Source of the DNA: CAXMST01 sp963793415
GTDB lineage: Bacteria; Actinomycetota; Thermoleophilia; Solirubrobacterales; 70-9
Assembly: GCA_963793415.1 (NCBI GenBank)
Contig: CAWCAC010000002.1
Coordinates: forward strand, 2,666,001-2,730,000
DNA: 64,000 nt
Reading direction: 5' to 3'
Numbering within the stretch: position 1 is the first letter of the stretch; every line of letters begins with the position of its first letter. Positions 8,273 through 16,608 of this stretch are shown in pieces. Below the pieces are notes generated by a model. That model ran no database searches. It was not told the DNA's origin and saw nothing but the letters and a program-made list of their open reading frames with translations. The translations under genes and the position numbers were made by a program.

Positions 8273-8517
8273 GCGCCGCGGACGATCTGAACGGCACCTT
8301 CATCGACATCGAGGTCAGCGCCGAGGCCGCCTCCGACCCCGAGTTCGCGAAGAAGCTCGAGGAGGCCTGCCCGGTCAACATCTTCGCGGCCCGCGAGGCC
8401 GGCGTCTCGATCGTCCGCGAGAACCTCGACGAGTGCGTGCTCTGCAACCTCTGCGTCGATGCCGCCGACGCTGCGGGCAAGTCCGGCAGCGTCCGGATCG
8501 TCAAGCTCTACGAGTAA
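8269..8517 (+). CDS. Small ferredoxin-like Fe-S protein
   Basis: 82 residues. It carries one cysteine-proline (E-A-C-P-V-N-I-F) near residue 35 and then C-V-L-C-N-L-C near 59-65. This order, CP first and C-x2-C-x2-C later, is that of the ferredoxin-like insert of archaeal RNA polymerase subunit D and of some oxidoreductase gamma/delta subunits, and it supplies the four ligands of one [4Fe-4S] cluster. The protein is acidic and has no membrane segment. Translational coupling (ATGA) to the SucD-like subunit suggests it works in the same complex or pathway, for example as electron carrier of a 2-oxoacid:ferredoxin oxidoreductase whose product is the CoA thioester; that partner is not in this window. 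Confidence 0.7.
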   Translation: MSAADDLNGTFIDIEVSAEAASDPEFAKKLEEACPVNIFAAREAGVSIVRENLDECVLCNLCVDAADAAGKSGSVRIVKLYE

Positions 8518-8569
8518 TCCTCGGCGGGCTCGCCTCCGCTTTGGGGCATCGATTGCGAAGATGCTCGCA

Positions 8570-9532
8570 ATGAGCAGCTTCTTCATCACGGGGGCTTCCG
8601 GCTTCATCGGCCGCCACCTCGCCGAGCGTCTGCGCGCCGACGGCCACAGGGTCGGCGGCGTCGATGTCGCCGCCGATCCGGAGCGCGGGATCGTCGCCGG
8701 AGACATCGCCGCCCCGGGGGCGTGGCAGCGGGCGGTGGGCGGCGCCGACGTCGTCATCCACACCGCGGCGATGGTCGGGATGCCGACCGACGTGTCGCGC
8801 TACTGGGCGGTCAACGTGCTCGGCACGCGAGTCGCCCTCGAAGCCGCGCGGGACGCCGGCGCCGGTCGCTTCGTCCATCTCTCCAGCGTCGTCACCTACG
8901 GGCTCGACTTCCCCGACGAGGTCGACGAGAGCCGCCCCGTGAAGCCAACCGGCGTCGCCTACGTGGACACGAAGATCGCCTCCGAGCAGGTCGTGCTGCA
9001 GGCTCACGCGGCAGGCGAGCAGGAGGTGACGATCGTCCGGCCCGGCGACGTCTACGGGCCCGCCTCGCGGCCCTGGACGGTGCTGCCGATCGAGCTCATG
9101 CAGCAGGGCAAGTTCACGCTGCCGGAGGGTGGCCGCGGCATCCACAGCCCGATCTACGTCGACGACCTCGTCGAGGGGATCGTCGCCGCCGGCACCGCCG
9201 CGGCGTCCTCGGGGCGGGTGATCAACGTCAGCGGCGGCGTCGGCGTGCCGACGCGCGAGTACTTCGCGCCGCTGGCCGACGTCGCCGGCAAACCGCTGCG
9301 GTGCCTGCCGACGCCGGTCGTGCTCGCCGGCGCCCACCTGCTCCACGCCACGGCCCGCGCCAGCAGGCGCCCGAATGAGCTGACGCCCGACGGCGTCCGC
9401 TATCTCGCCCTGCGTCGTGGCACCTACGGGATCGGTACCGCCAGGGATCTGCTCGGCTGGGAGCCGCGCGTCGGCCTCGGTGAGGGGATGGAGCGCACGC
9501 TTGCCTGGGTGCGGGAGTCGGGGCTGGTCTGA
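8570..9532 (+). CDS. NAD-dependent epimerase/dehydratase, extended SDR
   Basis: 320 residues from ATG 8570 (ATG 8561 in the same frame is equally possible). The cofactor motif TGASGFIG is at residues 6-13, and the active-site Y-V-D-T-K is near residue 143, which fits Y-x-x-x-K. The segment V-R-P-G-D-V-Y-G-P is characteristic of extended SDRs, with I-Y-V-D-D-L-V-E-G after it. Members include sterol 3-beta-dehydrogenase-like and NAD-dependent sugar epimerases; the 3-beta-HSD-like V-N-V-x-G-T pattern is present, but a substrate cannot be assigned. It starts 52 nt after the Fe-S gene, on the same strand. Confidence 0.8.
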   Translation: MSSFFITGASGFIGRHLAERLRADGHRVGGVDVAADPERGIVAGDIAAPGAWQRAVGGADVVIHTAAMVGMPTDVSRYWAVNVLGTRVALEAARDAGAGRFVHLSSVVTYGLDFPDEVDESRPVKPTGVAYVDTKIASEQVVLQAHAAGEQEVTIVRPGDVYGPASRPWTVLPIELMQQGKFTLPEGGRGIHSPIYVDDLVEGIVAAGTAAASSGRVINVSGGVGVPTREYFAPLADVAGKPLRCLPTPVVLAGAHLLHATARASRRPNELTPDGVRYLALRRGTYGIGTARDLLGWEPRVGLGEGMERTLAWVRESGLV

Positions 9533-9587
9533 ACCCGCGGACGGGCCCGGCCGAGCGGGTCGGGTTGGTCCGTCCGGGCGTCGATGC

Positions 9588-9599
9588 GAACATACGTTC
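9588..9599 (+). promoter_or_regulatory. LexA (SOS) box GAACATACGTTC
   Basis: GAAC-ATAC-GTTC is a perfect match to the actinobacterial/Gram-positive LexA operator GAAC-N4-GTTC. It immediately precedes the GTG at 9600 and overlaps the position expected for a -10 element; TTGGTC at 9565-9570 would be a 17-nt-spaced -35. The same motif precedes lexA in this window (26840-26851). LexA bound here would block the promoter. Confidence 0.75.
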
Positions 9600-10679
9600 G
9601 TGCGGTGGGACAACCTCACGCGAGAACGTGACGACGGGGCGCGGCTCCCCGGCATGAGCGGTGCCCCCGTCGTCCGCACCTTCGACGCCCCCGAGGCGCT
9701 GGGGATCAGCTTCCACGAGGTCCACGCCCGCTCCGCGATCAACGACGTGCCGCCGATGGCGCACGTCGACTTCCGCCACACGATCAACCCGTACCGGGGA
9801 TGCAGCCACGACTGCGCCTTCTGCTTCGCCCGACCGACGCACAGGTATCTCGATCTCGACCCGGCGGCGGACTTCGGGCGCGAGATCGTCGTCAAGGTCA
9901 ACCTGCCGGAGGTCCTGCGGGCCGAGCTCCGGCGCCCGTCCTGGAGCGGCGAGCACATCGCGCTCGGCACCAACACCGACCCGTACCAGTGGGTCGAGAG
10001 CAAGTACGAGATCACGCGCGGGATCTGGCAGGAACTGCTGGCGGCCCGCAACCCATGCTCGGTCCTGACCCGCTCCCCCCTGCTGCTCCGGGATCTCGAT
10101 CTCTTCCGCGAACTCGACGCCGCGACCGAGTTCGCGGCCAACCTCTCGATCCCGACGATCGACGAGAAGACCTGGCGGGCGACCGAGCCGGCGAGCCCGA
10201 ACCCGCTCAAGCGGATCGAGGCGATCGAGGAGCTGACCGCGGCCGGGATCAAGACCGGCGTCCTCGTCGCCCCGCTGATGCCGGGGATCAACGACTCGCC
10301 CGAGCAGGTCGAGCGGATCCTCCGGCTCTGCGGCGAGGCCGGCGCCGACAGCATCGGCGGCATCGGCCTACACCTGCGCGGCCCGCTCAAGTCGATCTTC
10401 ATGGACTGGCTGCGCCAGTACCGGCCGGAGCTCGTCGGGCGCTACGAGAAGCTCTACGGCCGCGGCTCTCATCTCCCCCAGGCCGAGCGCGCCCGTCTGC
10501 AGCGGATGGTCAGGCGCGGACGGATGCAGACGCCGGGAGCGCCCCCGGCGCGGCGTCGGGCCACGGCTCCGGCTCCCGGCCGGCGTCTGACCGGAGCACA
10601 GCGCCCGGCCGGGACACAGGCGCAGGAGACCGGCGGGTCCCGGCCGCAGCCGGAACCCGCCCCCCAGACGCTGTTCTGA
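9600..10679 (+). CDS. Rv2578c-family radical SAM protein
   Basis: 359 residues from GTG 9600. The start is supported by the N-terminal R-W-D-N-L and D-D-G-A-R-L-P-G segment, which resembles the beginning of mycobacterial Rv2578c; an ATG at 9655 would drop it. The radical SAM cluster motif is R-G-C-S-H-D-C-A-F-C (C-x3-C-x2-C) near residue 67, followed by F-A-R-P-T-H and the G-T-N-T-D-P-Y segment diagnostic of this family. The C-terminus is a low-complexity Pro/Arg/Ala tail ending in Q-T-L-F. A LexA box abuts the start, so expression is expected to rise on DNA damage. From memory, the mycobacterial homologue is also linked to the SOS response; the exact reaction is unknown. The transcript may be leaderless. 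Confidence 0.85.
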   Translation: MRWDNLTRERDDGARLPGMSGAPVVRTFDAPEALGISFHEVHARSAINDVPPMAHVDFRHTINPYRGCSHDCAFCFARPTHRYLDLDPAADFGREIVVKVNLPEVLRAELRRPSWSGEHIALGTNTDPYQWVESKYEITRGIWQELLAARNPCSVLTRSPLLLRDLDLFRELDAATEFAANLSIPTIDEKTWRATEPASPNPLKRIEAIEELTAAGIKTGVLVAPLMPGINDSPEQVERILRLCGEAGADSIGGIGLHLRGPLKSIFMDWLRQYRPELVGRYEKLYGRGSHLPQAERARLQRMVRRGRMQTPGAPPARRRATAPAPGRRLTGAQRPAGTQAQETGGSRPQPEPAPQTLF

Positions 10680-10703
10680 TTCTCGGCTGGGGCCGCTGCA
10701 GGC

Positions 10704-11441
10704 TCAGCGCTTCGGCTTGCAGGGGATCGAGTCGTCGTCGACGGACTTCGATCCGTCCTCGTAGGTGGTCGTAGCGCGGACGCTGACGGTGGCGGGCGAG
10801 CACTTGATCTGCACGTACCTGCTTCTCGCGATCGTCAGCTCGAACAGGCTCGTCGAACCCACCGACAGGGCCGGAATCGAGACGTCGAGCGCCTGCCCGA
10901 ACTTGCGGCCCGCCTTCGAGTCCTTGAGCTTGCCGCTGAACACGACCGGCGGGATCAAGGCCTGATTGCCGGTCGACTTGCCGTAGAAGATCAGCGTCTT
11001 CTTCGGCCCGTTGAAGGCGACGAGGTCGGCGAAGATCGTCTCGAACCCGGGGGGAGCCCCGCCGACGGTGACCTCGGCCGACGACCTGGCGTCGTCGGAG
11101 ACGATCGAGGCCGCGCCGCAGGCCTGCTTCGCGGCATCGGCGGTCGTCGCCATTGCGAGCGTGTTCAGGTCCACCTTGCAGGTCGGCCAGTCCGCGTAGT
11201 TGAACTTGAAGTTCTTCGAGAAGTCGAGCAGCGTTCGCGTCTGCGTCGGCGGCTCGCCCCACTCGGGATCGTTGGCCGTCTCGAGCGTGTTCGTGAAGGC
11301 GACGTTCGAGAACTTCGACTTCGAGAGCTTCGACGGCGAGATCGCAATCGAGACGGTCTGGACGCTCTCGTCGGCGGTCGCCAGTGCCGTCGCCGAAACG
11401 GCGATAGCCCCCGCAAGCACCACGCTCAGGATCTTCTTCAC
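10704..11441 (-). CDS. Secreted protein of unknown function
   Basis: 245 residues from the GTG at 11441, which has GGAGAGG about 5 nt upstream; the longer open frame before it is unlikely. K-K-I-L-S-V-V-L-A-G-A-I-A is a signal peptide with cleavage around A-L-A-T-A. The mature protein is rich in Ser, Thr, Lys and short beta-strand-like stretches, has four cysteines (C-K near 101, A-C-G, K-C-S, P-C-K) and ends P-C-K-P-K-R. It resembles surface-layer-like beta proteins common in Solirubrobacterales but I cannot name the family. It is monocistronic, convergent with the radical SAM gene. Confidence 0.7.
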   Translation of the reverse strand: MKKILSVVLAGAIAVSATALATADESVQTVSIAISPSKLSKSKFSNVAFTNTLETANDPEWGEPPTQTRTLLDFSKNFKFNYADWPTCKVDLNTLAMATTADAAKQACGAASIVSDDARSSAEVTVGGAPPGFETIFADLVAFNGPKKTLIFYGKSTGNQALIPPVVFSGKLKDSKAGRKFGQALDVSIPALSVGSTSLFELTIARSRYVQIKCSPATVSVRATTTYEDGSKSVDDDSIPCKPKR

Positions 11442-11633
11442 AGCCTCTCCTTCTTGATCGGACGAGCCCCCATGGCCACAACCCGCGGGGATCCTCCCCG
11501 ATTCGGTCCGGCGGCGCCGACCGGCTGACCGCGGCAACTCGCCCGCGCGAGGCTCGGCGACCACTCGCTACCGTTCGCGGGCGCCCTCGGGTGCGCTCCT
11601 CGTCCCCTAACCCCCGATAGGCCCGCCGGCAGC

Positions 11634-13090
<1,457 letters not shown>

Positions 13091-13094
<4 letters not shown>

Positions 13095-14347
13095 GCGGCC
13101 GCGCCGCCCGGGCGCTGGCGTCGACGACGGAGTCGCAGCGCGCCTTCGCGGCGATCTTCGTGGTCACGGCGCTGGGGCTGCTCGCGATCGGCGCGACGCT
13201 GCCGGTCCTGCCTCGCTACGTGAGCGGGCCGATCGGGGCCGGCGACGTCTCCGTCGGCATCGTCGGCGGCGCCTTCGCGATCACGGGCCTCCTCTTCCGG
13301 CCGATCGGAGGGGCGTTCGCCGACGCCCGCGGCCGCAAGCCGGTCGTCGTCGCCGGCGCCGTGCTTGCGGCGATCTCGGGCCTGCTCCTGTTCGTGCCCG
13401 CCGGGGTGCCGGGACTGATCGTCTCCCGGCTCTTCCTCGGAGCCGGAGAGGGCATGGTCTACACGGCTGGATCGGCCTGGATCGTCGACATGGCGCCGCC
13501 CGACCGCCGCGGGCGCGTGATCGGCCTCTACGGGCTCGCGATCTGGGGCGGGCTCAGCCTCGGGCCGGCGATCGGCGACACGCTCCTGCATCAGTTCGAC
13601 TACGAGGCCGTCTGGGCGTTCGCAGCGCTCGCACCGCTGGCCGGCGCCCTGATCGCGACGCGGATCCCGGAGAGCTACGCGCCTCCGGCCGGCTCCCAGC
13701 CGGAAGGCCTCGGGGCCCGTGCGAAGGCGCTGATCGCGAAGGAGTCCCTGTGGCCTGGATCGGCGCTGGCGCTGACGATCGTCGGCTACGCGACGCTCGC
13801 CTCGTTCATCGTCCTCCACCTCGATGACCGTGGGATCGGGCACGGCGCCGTCGTCTTCACCGCCTTCGCGGCGACCGTTGTCGCGATGCGGATCTTCGGC
13901 GGCGGCATCCCCGACCGTTACGGAGGTGCCCGCTCGGCGGCGGCCGCTGCTGCGGTCGCCTCCTGCGGCTCGCTGCTGATCGCCGTCGCCCAGAGCCTGC
14001 CCGCCGCGATCGGGGGCGCGATGCTGATGGGCGCCGGCTTCGCGCTCGTCTTCCCCGCGCTTGCCCTGCTCGTCGTCAACCACGTTCCCGAGGAGCGGCG
14101 CGGTGCCGCGATGGGGACCTTCACGGCCTTCTTCGACGTCGGCGTCGGGGTCGGCTCACCGGTGGCGGGCGCGGTCGCCACGCTCGGCGGCTACGGGATG
14201 TCGTTCGCGCTGGCCGCCGCGGCCGGGCTCGGCACGATCGTGATCGCGCTCACCGTCGGCCGCCGGATCGAGACCGTCCCCGACCTGGTCGCGCAATCGC
14301 TGCCGGGAGCCGAGCACGAACCAACGCCGGCGCCGCCGGCCCTCTAG
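13091..14347 (+). CDS. MFS transporter
   Basis: 418 residues with about twelve hydrophobic segments in two six-helix halves. The cytoplasmic loop after helix 2 (G-G-A-F-A-D-A-R-G-R-K near residue 75) is the classical MFS motif A, with a second copy (I-P-D-R-Y-G) at the matching place in the second half. GTG 13091 overlaps the stop of the acyl-CoA synthetase and is chosen for that coupling; the open frame extends further upstream only as an overlap with the synthetase. Coupling suggests uptake or export of the acid activated by the synthetase, by inference. Confidence 0.85.
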
Positions 14348-14361
14348 GTGCGCGAACCCCG

Positions 14362-15042
14362 CTAGGGGCGCGGGCCGCGTGCCGCCGCACTCGGCACGAC
14401 CTCGTCGACGAAGGCCCGGAGCCGCGGCACGATCTCCGGCGGCAGCCAGTGACCGGCGTCGGTCTCTTCGTAGATGACATCGAGGCCGGCATCGCGCAGC
14501 TGCTTCGCCGCGTCGCGCCCGAAGTCGGCGACGATCACAGGGTCGTTGGCGCCGTGATGGATGTAGGCGCGCATCTGCGTGCGGGTCGAGGGGTCCGGGT
14601 CGAATCCGTCGACGACCGGGATGAAGCCCGAGAGGGCGATCACGCCTGCCGGCGCGGGTCGGTTGCGATCGAGCGCCAGCGCCCACGACATAACCGTGCC
14701 CTGGGAGAAGCCGCCGTAGACCGTCCGCGCGTGCTCGACGCCGTGCTCGGTGAGCAGGCCGTCGACCTTACCGGCGAGGACCCCGAAGGAGTGGCCGAAC
14801 GTCTCGCGGTGCGGATAGCCGATCCGCTCGACCACGTACCAATGCTTGCCGCCCGGAGGGACTCCCCGCAGCGGCGCGCCCGTGGTCACGGCGAGCAGCC
14901 GTCGCTCGGGATCGATCTCGTCGAGCAGCGGGTAGAGGTCGTTCTCGTCGGCGCCGCGGCCGTGGTTGAGGATCAGCGCGCCCTCGGGATCGCCGTCCGG
15001 GTCACGGACGCGGACCTCGACGTCTCCTGCGGTGACCTCCAT
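14362..15042 (-). CDS. Phospholipase/carboxylesterase-like alpha/beta hydrolase (MhqD-like)
   Basis: 226 residues. The nucleophile elbow G-F-S-Q-G (serine near residue 110), the acid in G-A-N-D-P-V near 164 and the histidine in D-A-G-H-W near 198 form a complete triad. N-H-G-R-G near 28 forms the oxyanion hole. This is the LysoPLA/carboxylesterase type (Abhydrolase_2). Its ATG overlaps the stop of the ring-cleaving dioxygenase by one base, and a MarR regulator is divergent; in Bacillus the same pair (MhqO/MhqD) detoxifies quinone-like electrophiles under MhqR control. Function here by analogy. Confidence 0.85.
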   Translation of the reverse strand: MEVTAGDVEVRVRDPDGDPEGALILNHGRGADENDLYPLLDEIDPERRLLAVTTGAPLRGVPPGGKHWYVVERIGYPHRETFGHSFGVLAGKVDGLLTEHGVEHARTVYGGFSQGTVMSWALALDRNRPAPAGVIALSGFIPVVDGFDPDPSTRTQMRAYIHHGANDPVIVADFGRDAAKQLRDAGLDVIYEETDAGHWLPPEIVPRLRAFVDEVVPSAAARGPRP

Positions 15043-15956
15043 CAGGCCTTCACCTGCCTCGGGTTGCGCAGCGGCTTGACCGTCGCCTCGACCTGGGCGC
15101 GCAGGTGCTCGAAGTCGGGCGGCAGCGAGAGCTTCTCGCCGAGCGTCTCGCGCGGCTCGTCGACGGTGAAGCCGGGCCCGAGCGTCGCGATCTCGAAGAG
15201 GACGCCACTCGGCTCGCGGAAGTAGATCGAGCGGAAGTAGAAGCGGTCGATGACCCCGGTCGGATGGGCGCCGCCCTCGATCGCCTTCTGACGCCACGCT
15301 TCGTGCTCGTCGATCGTCGACGCCCAGGCGACGTGATGGACGGTGCCGGCGCCGTTGAGCCCGTGCTCGCCCGGCGGCGCGTCGTAGCCGTAGTGACCGC
15401 CGCGCTCGCTGCCGCGCGCCTCCCAGTCGCCGTCGACGACCTCGAAGCCGAGGCTGTCCAGCAGCCGCGTGCTGACCTCGGGGCGAGCGGAGTAGGCGCG
15501 GACGCCGTCGAAGCCCTGCAGCGCGAGCTCGCGCTGCACCTCCGGGTGATCGGCGATCAGCGCGGGATCGGAGGTCTCGACGACGCGCAGCTGATGGCCG
15601 AGGCCCTCCGGGTCGGAGAAGTCGAGCGTGCGATCGCCGCGGCGGGAGAGGATGCCGGCGTGCTCGAGCCGCTTCGCCCAGAAATCGAGCGCCTCCTCGG
15701 AGGCGACGCGCCAGCCGATCGCATGAACCATGCCGGCGCCGGCACGCCCGTCGGGCACGCCTGGGAACTCGAAGAAGGTGAGGTCGGCCCCGGCCGAGCC
15801 GTCCTCGTCAGCGTAGAACAGGTGGTAGACGCTGGGCTCGTCCTGGTTGACGGTCTTCTTGACGAGCCGGAGGCCGAGCACGCCCGCGTAGAAGTCGAGG
15901 TTCTCCTGCGCATCGCTGGTGATCGCGGTGATGTGATGGACGCCTTCGAGCTTCAT
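15042..15956 (-). CDS. Ring-cleaving dioxygenase, VOC superfamily (MhqO-like)
   Basis: 304 residues with two tandem glyoxalase/VOC modules. G-V-H-H-I-T-A near residue 5 supplies the first metal histidine, V-H-H-V-A-W near 220 the second and the E in L-F-E-I-A-T near 273 the third ligand. The family consists of Fe(II)-dependent dioxygenases annotated as hydroquinone/catechol-type ring-cleaving enzymes. The start at 15956 is fixed by GGAGG about 8 nt upstream. It is the first gene of a two-gene operon with the esterase; the operon promoter must lie in the 15957-16060 region that contains the inverted repeat, so repression by the divergent MarR protein is likely. Confidence 0.85.
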   Translation of the reverse strand: MKLEGVHHITAITSDAQENLDFYAGVLGLRLVKKTVNQDEPSVYHLFYADEDGSAGADLTFFEFPGVPDGRAGAGMVHAIGWRVASEEALDFWAKRLEHAGILSRRGDRTLDFSDPEGLGHQLRVVETSDPALIADHPEVQRELALQGFDGVRAYSARPEVSTRLLDSLGFEVVDGDWEARGSERGGHYGYDAPPGEHGLNGAGTVHHVAWASTIDEHEAWRQKAIEGGAHPTGVIDRFYFRSIYFREPSGVLFEIATLGPGFTVDEPRETLGEKLSLPPDFEHLRAQVEATVKPLRNPRQVKA

Positions 15957-15999
15957 CTTCTTTCCTCCGTGATGCGGTCGTCGGGAGTATCGCGTCCCG

Positions 16000-16060
16000 G
16001 CGCTTGTAAGCTTTGGTTGCGGGTGCAAGCATACCGCAAAGTAGTTGCACTTACAAGCGC
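16000..16060. promoter_or_regulatory. Inverted repeat, probable MarR operator region
   Basis: GCGCTTGTAAG at 16000-16010 is the exact reverse complement of CTTACAAGCGC at 16050-16060. Two smaller TTGC/GCAA dyads lie inside (GGTTGCGGGTGCAAGC and TTGCACTTACAA). The region separates the dioxygenase operon from the divergent MarR gene, so autoregulation and control of the operon by one regulator is expected. Confidence 0.65.
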
Positions 16061-16598
16061 TTCGGAGTACGCTCTCGTCATTGATGCCAAGGTCACAGCA
16101 GCGACAGAACCGATCTCCTCGGCTCCCCTCACCGAGCTCGAGCTGAACGCGTGGCGCGGGCTGCTCGCGGTTCACAGCGCGATGCTGGCCCGGCTCGACG
16201 CCGAGCTCGAGCGCGAGCACGGCCTGCCGCTGACCTCGTATGAGGTCCTCCTCCACCTCGCCGATGCCGAGGGCGGCTCGCTGCGCATGGGCGAGCTCGC
16301 CGACCGCCTCTTCCTCTCGCGGAGCGGCCTGACCCGGCTGATCGACCGGCTCGTCAAGGCGGGCCTCGTCGAGCGCGCGGTCTGCGAGTCCGACCGCCGC
16401 GGCTTCTTCGCCACCCTGACGCCGGCGGGCAAGCGCCACTTCGCCGAGGCCCAGCCGACTCACCTGCGCGGGATCCGCGAGCACTTCCTCTCGAAGCTGG
16501 ACCCCTCCGAGCAGCGCGCGCTCGGCGATGCCTGGCTCGAGCTCGGCTACGTCGCCGACCGCGGCTGCACCGCTTCAGAGGACGATCTCGGGGCATAA
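16023..16598 (+). CDS. MarR-family transcriptional regulator
   Basis: The winged-helix domain is clear: L-T-S-Y-E-V-L-L-H-L-A near the centre, the recognition helix in L-F-L-S-R-S-G-L-T-R-L-I-D-R-L, the wing with E-S-D-R-R-G-F-F-A-T-L-T-P-A-G, and the C-terminal dimerisation helices. The start is uncertain: GTG 16023 lies inside the inverted repeat, the next ATG in frame (16182) would delete the first helix, and only an ATT at 16080 (behind a TACGCT hexamer) would give the usual length of about 170 residues. By position it should regulate the divergent ring-cleaving dioxygenase/esterase operon, as MhqR does. Confidence 0.8.
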   Translation: MQAYRKVVALTSASEYALVIDAKVTAATEPISSAPLTELELNAWRGLLAVHSAMLARLDAELEREHGLPLTSYEVLLHLADAEGGSLRMGELADRLFLSRSGLTRLIDRLVKAGLVERAVCESDRRGFFATLTPAGKRHFAEAQPTHLRGIREHFLSKLDPSEQRALGDAWLELGYVADRGCTASEDDLGA

Positions 16599-16608
16599 CC
16601 TCGCCCGG

